Shown: positions 1-8,634 of the stretch, piece after piece | Position numbering within the stretch: position 1 is the stretch's first letter | How the letters are laid out: each line of letters opens with the position of its first letter | Assembly: GCF_029360775.1 (NCBI RefSeq) | Contig: NZ_JARKMZ010000013.1 | Coordinates: forward strand, 21,850 to 85,849 | DNA length: 64,000 bases | Source: Daejeonella sp. H1SJ63 | GTDB lineage: Bacteria; Bacteroidota; Bacteroidia; Sphingobacteriales; Sphingobacteriaceae | Direction of reading: 5' to 3' | The notes under the pieces: model-generated | Database searches by the model: none | Told to the model about the DNA's origin: nothing | The model's input: only the letters and a program-made list of their open reading frames with translations | Made by a program: the position numbers and the translations under genes

Positions 1-490
1 ACAATGCAAAACCGGTGAGCAGGGTGTCACGGATATCTGCCTGTCCGTCATGGTCAGAATCTTCAAGATAAAGCAAATGCGGGGCATCTGTAACCATAAT
101 GCCTTTTTTCCAGCGCATCACTCCTGCGGGAAGAGTTAATTTGTCGGCGAATACAATGCGTTTGTCCATTTTACCATCGCCATTTGTATCTTTTAACAGG
201 ATGATATTTCCGCTTCCACTTTTATCTAATGGGTAACCATGCATCTCAACAACATACATATTGCCAAATTCATCAATTTCCATGTCAACCGGATCCGAGA
301 TCAGGGGTTCTGCGGCAACTAATTCTATCTTAAAACCCGGCGGGACCTCAAATGTAGACAAAGCCTGATCAGCACTAACTGCTGATGTAATTGTACCCTG
401 ACCTGATTTGTCTTTACAGCTACTGATAACAGATAATGAAATTAATAAAGCCCAGCAGAACCGGACATAACTATTGGTAGATGTGTTCAT
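1..490 (-). CDS. Putative membrane-bound dehydrogenase-type lipoprotein, N-terminal part (cut by window edge)
   Basis: The frame is open from an ATG at 488-490 to the window edge, giving about 163 residues. The N-terminus has a hydrophobic stretch ending in a lipobox-like VISSC near residue 24, so it is probably a lipoprotein. The mature start (STFEVPPGFKIELVAAEPLI, then DPVDMEIDEFGNMYVVEM) matches the start of the beta-propeller 'putative membrane-bound dehydrogenase' family seen in Bacteroidota and Planctomycetota, which often carries a C-terminal heme domain. A calcium-like DTNGDGKMD and DSDHDGQAD repeat are visible. It follows the sugar transporter at 618-1883 on the same strand, so a role in carbohydrate use is plausible. 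The C-terminus and any CxxCH heme site lie outside the window. Confidence 0.75.
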   Translation of the reverse strand, partial: MNTSTNSYVRFCWALLISLSVISSCKDKSGQGTITSAVSADQALSTFEVPPGFKIELVAAEPLISDPVDMEIDEFGNMYVVEMHGYPLDKSGSGNIILLKDTNGDGKMDKRIVFADKLTLPAGVMRWKKGIMVTDAPHLLYLEDSDHDGQADIRDTLLTGFAL

Positions 491-538
491 TGAAAATTGC
501 CTGATTAAAATTCCCGTTTACGTTACAGGGGGGATATT

Positions 539-583
539 CATTCCTCTCTGAAACTCATGTTTACTGAATTTCAGAGAGGAATG
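539..583. repeat. Perfect 15-bp inverted repeat between transporter and dehydrogenase genes
   Basis: CATTCCTCTCTGAAA (539-553) and TTTCAGAGAGGAATG (569-583) are perfectly complementary around a 15-nt loop. The hairpin lies 35 nt past the stop codon of the minus-strand transporter gene. There is no clean T-run, so it is either a weak terminator or an mRNA-stabilising hairpin between the two genes. Confidence 0.6.
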
Positions 584-617
584 GTTAATTGATATTTTCG
601 TTATTAATTATTCCGGA

Positions 618-1883
618 TTATGAAATTTCCACCTTCTTTCTGTTGCGCATATAGATTACCAGTCCGGCGAAAGCCAGAGTAAGCACAACAGGGATAATCA
701 GGGTAGCCTGAAGGATTTCAGGTCCGGCGGCACTTTTAGCCTGAGATAAGACCAGTGCCATTTCTGAGCCTCCGGGTGCAGCACTGTATTCCTGTAAGCT
801 TGCCCCTTCAGGTAATTTTTCAATGAGCCTGGAATCATAATACCCGCCCATAAACATCATATAAACTGAAACAGCAAACATACCTGCACCACCCATCAGG
901 TTTAATCCCAATGCACCAGACTGAGGGATGTTCTCTGCAACGAAACCTAGCATTGTTGGCCAGAAATAACAAACACCAATACCGAATATAAATGCTGCAA
1001 GGAAAATCGAATTACCACTTAAGGTACTTAAAAGATATAGTCCAAGGGCAGAAAGTATGGCCGAGATAAGTAAAACTCCCTGCGGAGAGAAGCGGTGAAC
1101 TACCGGCTCTGCCAATCCGCGGCCTATGACCATTACACCAGTTGTTAGAGTTAATATCAGAATTGCATTATCAGTTACGTTCTTTAATAAAACATCAATC
1201 CATTGTCCGGTGAAGAGTTCGGTAATCGCAGTTCCGAACATACAGATGAACATAAAAATGAATAGCGGCGAGGTAACAGAACGGTACATGGCTGCAGTTG
1301 AAATTCCGCTGGATACACGTTCAGTTGGAGGGAACTGCAGTTTAGAAAATAAATACCCATAAATTACAGTTGGAATAAGCATTACACCTACCTGCATTTT
1401 CCAGTCAAGTCCTAATAAGTTGAATAATAAGACTATAAGAGTACCTGTAAATATTCCTCCCGGAAACCACAGATGAAAATGGTTTAATTTTGTGGTTTTA
1501 TTGTCGGGGTATATTGCTGTCACCAATGGGTTGCATGCCGCCTCAACTGTTCCATTGGCAATACCAATAAGCAGAGTTGAAATGAATAGTGTCCAGTACC
1601 CCTGAGCAGTAATTGTTAAGATTATACCTAAAAGATGAAACAGAAATGCAATTACAAGCAATCGTTTCATGCCAATGATGTCAACTACCATTCCACCAAT
1701 CACCACTGCAAGAGGAAAACCCCAGAATGCAGTTGCTGTAATGGTGCCTAACTGTGTTGCGTTGAGTTGAAAATCAGTCCCTAACTGATTTAAAATTCCC
1801 GCCCGGATTCCAAATGACAAAGAAGTAACCAGTAGTGCCAGGCAGCTTGCTGTAAAAAGTTTGTTTCGTTGAATAATTTCCAT
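618..1883 (-). CDS. MFS transporter, fucose/glucose-galactose (FHS) type
   Basis: A 421-residue inner-membrane protein with about 12 hydrophobic segments and the two-times-six layout of the major facilitator superfamily. The first half contains GIRAGILNQLGTDFQLN and a GMKRLL loop between helices 2 and 3. The stretch around IGIANGTVEAACNPLV is typical of the FHS (FucP/GluP) sugar:proton symporters. The ATG at 1881-1883 opens directly on the first helix. It is followed on the same strand by the dehydrogenase-like lipoprotein gene, so the pair may import and oxidise a sugar. The substrate cannot be read from the sequence. Confidence 0.8.
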   Translation of the reverse strand: MEIIQRNKLFTASCLALLVTSLSFGIRAGILNQLGTDFQLNATQLGTITATAFWGFPLAVVIGGMVVDIIGMKRLLVIAFLFHLLGIILTITAQGYWTLFISTLLIGIANGTVEAACNPLVTAIYPDNKTTKLNHFHLWFPGGIFTGTLIVLLFNLLGLDWKMQVGVMLIPTVIYGYLFSKLQFPPTERVSSGISTAAMYRSVTSPLFIFMFICMFGTAITELFTGQWIDVLLKNVTDNAILILTLTTGVMVIGRGLAEPVVHRFSPQGVLLISAILSALGLYLLSTLSGNSIFLAAFIFGIGVCYFWPTMLGFVAENIPQSGALGLNLMGGAGMFAVSVYMMFMGGYYDSRLIEKLPEGASLQEYSAAPGGSEMALVLSQAKSAAGPEILQATLIIPVVLTLAFAGLVIYMRNRKKVEIS

Positions 1884-2025
1884 GTTTTAAGGTTTAGGTT
1901 ATAAGGTTTTAAGTTATGGTAATTTATCAGGAAATCATAATTATGGGATTTAGTTTTGGAAGGAGAAAAGAATTGATTTCCTTTTAAATTTGATATTCTG
2001 CAAATACAATAAAAATGCAGACATG

Positions 2026-2055
2026 AAAAAGGGCCGCTGAATACCGGCGGCCCTT
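2026..2055 (-). terminator. Rho-independent terminator of the DUF3276 gene
   Basis: The arms AAGGGCCGC (2029-2037) and GCGGCCCTT (2047-2055) form a 9-bp GC-rich stem. Read on the minus strand it is followed by a run of five T. It lies 23 nt past the stop codon of the gene at 2078-2407. Confidence 0.85.
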
Positions 2056-2077
2056 AGAATTATTTATTTGATTCTGA

Positions 2078-2407
2078 TCAGATATCGAAAGAGAAATCAT
2101 CCTCAGCTTTGGCTGTTTCCGAATGATTCTCTGAAAATTCATAACGTTTTTCAACCACATCCTGATGTGCTTTGATATAGTCTATTGTTTCCTTCAGACC
2201 TTCAGCAAATTTTTCAAAATCTTCTTTGTAAAGAAAAATCTTGTGCTTAATGAAAACACCATCCTCAAGACGCTTCTTACTTTCTGTTACAGTAACATAA
2301 TAATCATTTGATCGTGTAGCTTTAACATCGAAAAAGTAGGTGCGCTTCCCGGCTCTTACCTTCTTCGAAAAAACCTCTTCTCTTTCTTTGTTGTCGAAAT
2401 CTCCCAT
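2078..2407 (-). CDS. DUF3276 (PUR-alpha-like) small protein
   Basis: A 109-residue charged protein without a signal peptide. The core RAGKRTYFFDVKATRSNDYY and the following KRLEDGVFIKHKIFLYKEDFEKF match the DUF3276 family. This family is found across Bacteroidota and structurally resembles single-stranded nucleic acid binding PUR-alpha repeats. The acidic tail (AEDDFSFDI) is usual. The gene is monocistronic: it has its own promoter at 2430-2460 and a strong terminator at 2026-2055. Nucleic acid binding is inferred from the fold and has not been shown for this protein. Confidence 0.85.
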   Translation of the reverse strand: MGDFDNKEREEVFSKKVRAGKRTYFFDVKATRSNDYYVTVTESKKRLEDGVFIKHKIFLYKEDFEKFAEGLKETIDYIKAHQDVVEKRYEFSENHSETAKAEDDFSFDI

Positions 2408-2429
2408 GTTTTTTTTAGTTTGTTGGGGG

Positions 2430-2460
2430 TAAATATAATAGATATTCGGAAAGTAACAAA
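2430..2460 (-). promoter_or_regulatory. Bacteroidota-type promoter of the DUF3276 gene
   Basis: Read on the minus strand, a TTTG (-33 element, 2457-2460) is followed after 19 nt by TATATTTA (2430-2437). The latter differs from the -7 consensus TAnnTTTG only in the last base. The predicted start lies about 20 nt before the ATG at 2407. Confidence 0.5.
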
Positions 2461-2587
2461 TTGATTTTTTTTAGCTGAATGGCTTATTTTTTTAATAGTG
2501 CAGTGAGATATTAATTACAGCGAAAAAATATCTGATTAAGCATGTAACTAGTATGATTATTTTGAAGAATTCTATTGTTCAGATTAT

Positions 2588-4375
2588 TTATTCTGTTGTT
2601 TCTTCTTCCAGAAGCTGCTTTTCAAATAATTCAAAATAGCTTCCTTTTATAGCCATAAGGTCATCGTGAGTTCCCTGCTCAATAATTTCACCCTCTTGCA
2701 TCACAAGAATCCTGTCCGCATTTTTAATAGTTGATACACGGTGTGCAATCAAAATGCTGGTTTTGTTTTTCATAATCCGGCCAAGACTGTTCAGTATCTG
2801 CTCTTCAGTTCGTGTATCTACTGCCGAAAGGCAGTCGTCAAAGATCAGAATCTGCGGCTCCTTAATAATTGCCCTTGCAATGGATAACCTTTGCTTCTGA
2901 CCTCCCGAAAGTGTTATTCCCCGTTCTCCGATCATAGTATCGAAGCCTCTTTCAAACTCTATGATATTCTGATAAACTGCGGCATCTTTGGCAGCTTGTT
3001 CTACTTTTTCGGTTTCAGCAGAATTTAATCCAAAGGCTATATTATTAAAAATTGTATCCGAAAACAGAAATACTTCCTGTGGTACAAAGCCTGTTTGCTG
3101 CCTGTAATTCTGCAGTTCCAGTTTTTGTATTTCTCTTCCATCAATGAGGATTGAGCCTGAATCACAATCATACATGCGCATTAATAAATTGGCAATGGTT
3201 GATTTACCGGATCCTGTACGGCCAATTATTGCCAGAAACTCTCCGGGTCTGGCTTCAAATGACACATTTTTTATTGCCTGAATTCCGGTGTCTGGATAGC
3301 GGAAACTGACATTGTTGAACTTTATACTTCCCTTTAATACAAGATCGTCTTCCGGGCCTGAATGTATTTCAGTGTCTGTTTTCAGAAATTCATTAATTCT
3401 CTTTTGGGATGCGGCAGCCCTTTGTACAAGAGATGTAACCCATCCGAGCGATGTAACCGGGAAGGTCAGCTGATTGACATAGACGATAAATTCTGCAATA
3501 TTTCCTGAAGTGATGGTGCCCTTCATAACCTCTGCACCACCTATATAAACTGTAATGATGGTGCTTAATCCTACGAGGAGCAACATCAATGGGTAAAAGA
3601 GAGCCTGAATCTGTACAAGTGACATGGAGTGAGATTTGTAGCTTTCACTTTCCCTGCTGAACTTATCACGTATATCTTCTTCCCTGACATAGGCTTTTAT
3701 AACCCTGATTCCGGAAAAAGTTTCCTGTACAAAACTCGACATAGATGAAAGCTGCTCCTGGATCTTTTCACTGCGTTGATTAATAATGGTATGTACATAA
3801 TAGATTGTAATAGCCAGTAATGGCAGCGGAAGCAATGAATATAGGGTCAGTCTTGCATTTACATTAAACATGGCCAGGATAATTAAAATAAACAGGACCA
3901 CTGTATTGATGGTATACATAATTGCTGGTCCCAGGTACATCCTTACCCTGCTTACATCTTCGGTCACCCTGTTCATCAGATCACCGGTATTGTTTCGGCG
4001 ATAAAACGCCATTGATAGATCTTGGTAATGGGTGTAAATCTCATTTTTCAGATCGTATTCAATATGTCTCGACATAAGAATGATTGTCTGACGCATGAAA
4101 AATAAAAACAGACCTCTTAAAAGTGCCAGAGCAAGTACACTCAACCCGAAAAGTAGCAGACTCTGTCCGAATAAATCCGCCACCAGACTTTGTCTTTCAA
4201 ATCCGCTGTAGAGTCTGTATAATGCGATGTTTTCACTAACAAGATCAAACGCTATACGTATTACCTGAGCAGGTAATACACCGAATAAATTGGAAATAAT
4301 GACAAAAAAAACTCCCGGAAGGAATCTCCAGCGATATTTATAGAAAAATTTATTCAGGTATGCCAGTTCTTTCAT
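2588..4375 (-). CDS. ABC exporter, fused permease-ATPase (multidrug/lipid type)
   Basis: An inner-membrane ABC exporter half-transporter of 595 residues. Six membrane helices fill roughly residues 15-310, followed by a nucleotide-binding domain: Walker A GRTGSGKST, Q-loop FVPQEVFLFS, signature LSGGQKQRLSIARA, Walker B ILIFDD, and the H-loop in LIAHRVST. The residue after the Walker B aspartate is Asp, not the usual catalytic Glu, as in the BmrC/YheI half of heterodimeric exporters. No partner half is encoded nearby. The start is placed at the ATG at 4373-4375 (MKELAYLNKFF). A frame extension to 4393 would need a TTG. The substrate is unknown. Confidence 0.85.
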   Translation of the reverse strand: MKELAYLNKFFYKYRWRFLPGVFFVIISNLFGVLPAQVIRIAFDLVSENIALYRLYSGFERQSLVADLFGQSLLLFGLSVLALALLRGLFLFFMRQTIILMSRHIEYDLKNEIYTHYQDLSMAFYRRNNTGDLMNRVTEDVSRVRMYLGPAIMYTINTVVLFILIILAMFNVNARLTLYSLLPLPLLAITIYYVHTIINQRSEKIQEQLSSMSSFVQETFSGIRVIKAYVREEDIRDKFSRESESYKSHSMSLVQIQALFYPLMLLLVGLSTIITVYIGGAEVMKGTITSGNIAEFIVYVNQLTFPVTSLGWVTSLVQRAAASQKRINEFLKTDTEIHSGPEDDLVLKGSIKFNNVSFRYPDTGIQAIKNVSFEARPGEFLAIIGRTGSGKSTIANLLMRMYDCDSGSILIDGREIQKLELQNYRQQTGFVPQEVFLFSDTIFNNIAFGLNSAETEKVEQAAKDAAVYQNIIEFERGFDTMIGERGITLSGGQKQRLSIARAIIKEPQILIFDDCLSAVDTRTEEQILNSLGRIMKNKTSILIAHRVSTIKNADRILVMQEGEIIEQGTHDDLMAIKGSYFELFEKQLLEEETTE

Positions 4376-4760
4376 AGCGTAATTGGGAAGCAAAAATAGT
4401 TTATTATTTGTAAGTGTTGAGTAGTAGGTTCTCAGTTTTATGTGATGAGTAATGATTTGTAGATTTTAAGTTGCCGATGTCTGATTATGAGGATTCAAGC
4501 ATAATTCATACATAATTTTGCATAAATCTAATTGGCTTAATCCAATTGACCCCCTGGATGAACTGAAACGAATATTAATTGTGATTGACTGAAAATGTTT
4601 AACTCTGACTTTCTGTAAAAACCAGATCAGATAAACAGCAATTGAATAAATATATTTGAAAATAGTCAGTCAATTGATCTAAATAATTCATAAGTATTTT
4701 GAATTAAGAAGTTAGTATTGAATTTTTACTACTTTTGTAAGGTAAAGCCAGATACGTAAC
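4376..4760. other. Intergenic region between divergent genes
   Basis: About 385 nt without a credible reading frame. It is AT-rich and carries the leucine dehydrogenase promoter near its right end. A small inverted repeat, AATTGG/CCAATT, lies around 4529-4546. Nothing else was recognised. Confidence 0.6.
4730..4737 (+). promoter_or_regulatory. -7 element (TACTTTTG) of the leucine dehydrogenase gene
   Basis: TACTTTTG fits the Bacteroidota -7 consensus TAnnTTTG and lies 23 nt upstream of the ATG at 4761. A -33 TTG at the expected distance is not clear. Confidence 0.5.
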
Positions 4761-5849
4761 ATGATATTATCTCAGTTTGATGAACATTCAGTTTTTAGTC
4801 AGCTTAATGCTTTTGGACATCAGAAGGTAGTTTATTGCAGTGATCCTGATACAGGTTTAAAAGCAATAATTGCAATACATGATACAACACTTGGTCCTGC
4901 TTTAGGCGGGACCAGAATGCAGCTCTACAAGACTGAAAATGAAGCTTTGCAGGATGCATTGCGACTATCGCGCAGCATGACTTATAAAGCAGCTATTTCC
5001 GGTCTGAATCTGGGTGGAGGCAAGGCTGTTATTATAGGAGACAGCCGTTTGCATAAATCAGAGGCTTTGATGAGGAGGTTCGGCAGGTTCATAGAGAATC
5101 TTCACGGATCATTCATTACGGCAGAGGATGTGGGTACAACCCCAAAGGACATGGAATATATCCGGATGGAAACCAAGTTTGTGACCGGTGTCCCAGAGTC
5201 AATAGGGGGTAGCGGTGATCCTTCACCTGTTTCTGCAAGAGGTGTATTTATGGGGATAAAGGCTTGTCTGAAAGAGCATTTTGGAAATGACAGTCTTGCC
5301 GGCAAGTCGGTTGCTGTTCAGGGTATTGGTCATGTAGGCGAAAATCTTGTCGGACTGCTTAGAAATGAGAATGCCAAGGTTTATATATGCGATATAAATG
5401 AAGATCGTCTGATACAGATTGCAAAGAAATATGGGGCAAAAGCTGTTGCTAACAATAGTCTTTTTGATCTGGACATCGATATTTATTCACCCTGTGCATT
5501 AGGTGCAACGGTTAATACAGAAACAATTAACCGGTTAAAATGCCCGATTATTGCAGGTTCTGCAAATAATCAGCTTGCTGATGAGGTAGTACATGGAAAT
5601 ATGCTGCTTGAGAAAGGTATCTTGTATGCTCCTGATTATCTGATCAATGCAGGTGGTTTGATCAATTGCTATTCGGAGATTGCCGGATTCAGTAAAAAGA
5701 AAACACTTCAGATGGCCGAGAATATTTATGAGGCCACCAGAAGAGTAATTCAGAAATCAAAAGAGGAAAAAATTCCTACGATAGAAGCTGCCAATAAAAT
5801 TGCTGAAAAGCGTATTGCTGATATCAGAAAAATAAAAGCATCCTATTAA
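4761..5849 (+). CDS. Leucine (Glu/Leu/Phe/Val) dehydrogenase
   Basis: A 362-residue cytoplasmic enzyme of the amino-acid dehydrogenase family. It oxidatively deaminates leucine or other branched-chain amino acids to the 2-oxo acid with NAD+. The N-terminal domain contains GPALGGTRM, a lysine at residue 76 (SMTYKAAISG) and the catalytic-type lysine at 88 (LGGGKAVI). Residues from about 185 form the Rossmann domain (VAVQGIGHVGENL). The length fits leucine dehydrogenases better than the 420-450 residue glutamate dehydrogenases. It begins a plus-strand run with nusB 40 nt downstream. The carboxylase beta subunit (60825) and HMG-CoA lyase (19692) in this window act later in leucine breakdown. Confidence 0.85.
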   Translation: MILSQFDEHSVFSQLNAFGHQKVVYCSDPDTGLKAIIAIHDTTLGPALGGTRMQLYKTENEALQDALRLSRSMTYKAAISGLNLGGGKAVIIGDSRLHKSEALMRRFGRFIENLHGSFITAEDVGTTPKDMEYIRMETKFVTGVPESIGGSGDPSPVSARGVFMGIKACLKEHFGNDSLAGKSVAVQGIGHVGENLVGLLRNENAKVYICDINEDRLIQIAKKYGAKAVANNSLFDLDIDIYSPCALGATVNTETINRLKCPIIAGSANNQLADEVVHGNMLLEKGILYAPDYLINAGGLINCYSEIAGFSKKKTLQMAENIYEATRRVIQKSKEEKIPTIEAANKIAEKRIADIRKIKASY

Positions 5850-5889
5850 GAGTTTATTAGGGTTATTAAAAACAAAATCGTTCTTATAC

Positions 5890-6837
5890 ATGTTAAACAG
5901 AAGGCATCTGAGGGTCAAAGCATTGCAGGTATTGTATTCTTACCAGCAATCAGAAGTAAAAGATATTGTACCATTTGAAAAGGCATTGATTCAAAGTGTA
6001 GACAAGGTCAGTGAGATGTATATTTTTCTGCTTTCGCTGCTCATTGAAGTTGCTGATTACAGTATTATAGATGCCGGTGAGCGTGCCAATAAACATCTTC
6101 CTTCCGAAGAAGATTTAAATGCCAGCCTGAAGCTTCATGATAACCTGTTTATAAGTGCGCTAAGGCAAAATGCTGAATACCAGGCTGCTGTTAAAAAGTA
6201 TAAAATATCATGGGATTTTGATCCTGAGATCTGTAAATCAATTTTCATTACTCTGAAGGCTACTCCTGAGTATAACTCCTACCTGAATCTTACAGAGCAT
6301 TCAATTCAGACGGATAAGGATATTATTAAATACATTTTTAAAAAGCTAATTCTCAAATCTCCCGGTATAGAGCAGGTTTTTGAAGAAAAGTTTATCAACT
6401 GGCCGGTAGATAAAGAAGTTTTGCAGGCATTGGTAGCTAAGACTTTCAAGAATTTCTCTCATGATGAGCCCAATGAAAATAAGCTTGCCGTGATCTGTCC
6501 TAATTGGGATGAAGACCGTCCATTTATTGCTGATCTTTTTAAGAAAGTTATTGCATTCGAAACTGAATATCAGGATATGATTGCTCAGAAAACTAAAAAC
6601 TGGGATTCAGAACGTATTGCCCTCATGGATACCCTACTGATGCGAATGGCAATTACAGAGCTTATTCACTTTTCTTCAATACCGGTAAAAGTGACCATGA
6701 ATGAGTATATTGAAATTGCAAAAGAATTCAGTACACCTAAAAGTAATTCATTTATAAACGGTATTTTAGATAAAATTTTAGCTGATCTTAAAGCGAGCGG
6801 AAAGGTCAGGAAGATCGGTAAGGGATTAATTGAGTAA
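5890..6837 (+). CDS. nusB: Transcription antitermination factor NusB, long form
   Basis: The C-terminal third carries the NusB signature: ERIALMDTLLMRMAITEL, then VTMNEYIEIAKEFSTPKS and FINGILDKI. NusB binds boxA RNA with NusE (S10) in rRNA antitermination. At 315 residues it is about twice the E. coli length. The extra N-terminal half begins with a NusB-like LNRRHLRVKALQVLYSYQQS and continues with a lineage-specific helical segment, a layout common in Bacteroidota. It is followed after 9 nt by the DUF1573 lipoprotein gene, in the conserved nusB/DUF1573/yajC order. Confidence 0.9.
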   Translation: MLNRRHLRVKALQVLYSYQQSEVKDIVPFEKALIQSVDKVSEMYIFLLSLLIEVADYSIIDAGERANKHLPSEEDLNASLKLHDNLFISALRQNAEYQAAVKKYKISWDFDPEICKSIFITLKATPEYNSYLNLTEHSIQTDKDIIKYIFKKLILKSPGIEQVFEEKFINWPVDKEVLQALVAKTFKNFSHDEPNENKLAVICPNWDEDRPFIADLFKKVIAFETEYQDMIAQKTKNWDSERIALMDTLLMRMAITELIHFSSIPVKVTMNEYIEIAKEFSTPKSNSFINGILDKILADLKASGKVRKIGKGLIE

Positions 6838-6846
6838 TTTATATAC

Positions 6847-7305
6847 ATGAAGAAAATCGTTTTATCATTAGTGTTTGCTGCATTTTTAGCAGCATGTAAC
6901 AATCAGAAACAACCTGTTGAAACAACCGCTGTCAGCGAAAGTCAGGGAATTGCAGCTGTGGATACGGCAGATGCTCCGGTTTTTAAATTTGAGAAAGAAG
7001 TTTATGATTTCGGCCTGATTAATGAAGGCGAGAAAGTAACCCATGATTTTAAGTTCAAAAATGTGGGCAAGAGCCCTTTGATAATTAGCAGTGCTTCTGC
7101 AAGTTGTGGATGTACCGTTCCTGATTATCCGAAAGAACCTATTGCACCTGGTGAGGAAGGTATAATTAGTGTTGTATTCGATAGTGCAGGTAAGCCGGGA
7201 GTGCAAAATAAAGTAGTTACTATCACTGCCAATACTATTCCATCATTTACTGAGCTGAATATTTTGGGTAGTGTCATGGCTAAAGAGCAAGTTCAAACCA
7301 AATAA
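6847..7305 (+). CDS. DUF1573 lipoprotein
   Basis: A 152-residue protein with a type II signal peptide (lipobox LAAC, Cys17). One DUF1573 domain follows: FEKEVYDFGLINEGEKVTH, FKFKNVGKSPLIIS, ASCGCTVPDYP and IAPGEEGIISVVFD. DUF1573 is an immunoglobulin-like, ASH/MSP-type domain common in Bacteroidota envelopes, and its exact role is unknown. It sits 17 nt before yajC, so it is probably co-transcribed with a translocase subunit, which may hint at an envelope biogenesis role. Confidence 0.88.
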   Translation: MKKIVLSLVFAAFLAACNNQKQPVETTAVSESQGIAAVDTADAPVFKFEKEVYDFGLINEGEKVTHDFKFKNVGKSPLIISSASASCGCTVPDYPKEPIAPGEEGIISVVFDSAGKPGVQNKVVTITANTIPSFTELNILGSVMAKEQVQTK

Positions 7306-7322
7306 TTAATTATAAAATAGAA

Positions 7323-7607
7323 ATGGAGCAAATCAGTCAGTTTTTGCCAATGCTGCTAATTATAGTAGTATTTTACTTTTTCATGATCAGACCTCAGATG
7401 AAGAAGGCGAAGGATCATAAAAAGTTTGTTGAAGAATTAAAGAAGGGTGATAAAGTGATCACGACTTCCGGAATTCATGGAAAGATTGTTGATCTGAATG
7501 ATACAACTTTCCTGATTGAAGTTGAAAGTGGTACCAAAATCAGGTTCGAAAAATCTTCTGTTTCTCTGGAAGCATCGAAGGCTTTAAATCAGCCTGAAAG
7601 TAAATAA
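7323..7607 (+). CDS. yajC: Sec translocon accessory subunit YajC
   Basis: A 94-residue protein with one N-terminal membrane helix (about residues 8-24) and the family motif MIRPQMKKAKDHKKF. A soluble part follows with GDKVITTSGIHGKIV. YajC associates with SecDF in the inner membrane; secDF itself lies elsewhere in this window (23845-26787). A strong terminator at 7629-7656 follows directly. Confidence 0.93.
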   Translation: MEQISQFLPMLLIIVVFYFFMIRPQMKKAKDHKKFVEELKKGDKVITTSGIHGKIVDLNDTTFLIEVESGTKIRFEKSSVSLEASKALNQPESK

Positions 7608-7628
7608 GAACTCGTTAAAATAATAGTG

Positions 7629-7656
7629 CGCCGCTTCCATTTGAGGCGGCGTTTTT
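7629..7656 (+). terminator. Rho-independent terminator after yajC
   Basis: CGCCGC (7629-7634) pairs with GCGGCG (7646-7651), extended by a T-G and a T-A pair, and is followed by five T. It separates nusB/DUF1573/yajC from the YbbR/coaE unit. Confidence 0.88.
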
Positions 7657-7686
7657 ATTTAAAAAATTTAAGCAAGCCGTTTAAAT

Positions 7687-8634
7687 ATGCCTTTTATCAA
7701 GTTCAATAAAACTGAAAGACGACGTTTATCCTTGTTTTTCGTATGCATAATAGTTGCTGTCGGAGCCTGGATGTTTCTTTCTTTATCGAACAGGTATATT
7801 TATCAGGTACAAACTCTGGTTCGCTTTGTTAATTTTCCTCAGAATAAAGCTTTCAAACCTCTGCAGTCTGATACCATTGATTTAAAGGTGGAAGGCACGG
7901 GCTGGCAGCTTTTATTTTCAAAAATGAGAATAAAACCCCAGTCGGTTGATGTTGATCTGGGTGTGTTAAACAGAAAAACATTTGTTGATCTTTCCTTACA
8001 GCTCCCTCAGATTAACAGACAATTCGAATCCAGTCAGAAGATTGTTCAGATAGAACCTGATACCCTGTATTTTGACTTTTCAGCGAGAAGTGTCAAAAGA
8101 ATTCCGATTCGTCTTGTTCATAAAATTGTGTTTATGCCTCATTACGGCATATCAGACTCTGTTAATTTTTTCCCGGATTATGTCACAGTAACAGGTCCTA
8201 TAAAAGAACTGGAACAGATTAAAAGCTGGCCTACAGATACTCTTATACTTAAGAATATCAATTCAAACCTAAGCACAAAAATATCGCTGAAAAGACCTGT
8301 GCAGGCTAACATAAGTATTTATCCGGGTATAGTAGATGCCCGGTTGAAAGTAGATGAGTTTACTGAAAAAGTTATAGAGGTTCCGGTCAGGCTTCTTAAT
8401 AATAATGAATATGGGAATGTGAAAATTCTTCCTGATAAGGTTAAAGTTACTTTCCTGACTGCTCTGAGTAATTACCGGAAAATTGACAGAAGCTATTTTG
8501 AATTGAGCATTGATCTTAACAACTGGAAGAATAAAGGCTATAAGCAATTACCTGTACATATTGACCGCTTTCCTGATTATTGCAAACTAATCAAAATTGA
8601 ACCACAAAATATTGATTTTATAATTCAAAGATAA
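7687..8634 (+). CDS. YbbR-like domain protein
   Basis: A 315-residue protein with one N-terminal membrane helix (about residues 14-32, LSLFFVCIIVAVGAWMFLSL) followed by an extracytoplasmic part. The beta-rich segments (FKPLQSDTIDLKVEGTGWQL, PIRLVHKIVFMPHYG, DYVTVTGPIKELEQI, VIEVPVRLLNN) are YbbR repeats. In Firmicutes YbbR (CdaR) regulates the diadenylate cyclase CdaA. No cyclase gene is nearby here, so that role is not implied. Its TAA is immediately followed by the ATG of coaE with no gap, which points to coupled translation. Confidence 0.75.
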   Translation: MPFIKFNKTERRRLSLFFVCIIVAVGAWMFLSLSNRYIYQVQTLVRFVNFPQNKAFKPLQSDTIDLKVEGTGWQLLFSKMRIKPQSVDVDLGVLNRKTFVDLSLQLPQINRQFESSQKIVQIEPDTLYFDFSARSVKRIPIRLVHKIVFMPHYGISDSVNFFPDYVTVTGPIKELEQIKSWPTDTLILKNINSNLSTKISLKRPVQANISIYPGIVDARLKVDEFTEKVIEVPVRLLNNNEYGNVKILPDKVKVTFLTALSNYRKIDRSYFELSIDLNNWKNKGYKQLPVHIDRFPDYCKLIKIEPQNIDFIIQR

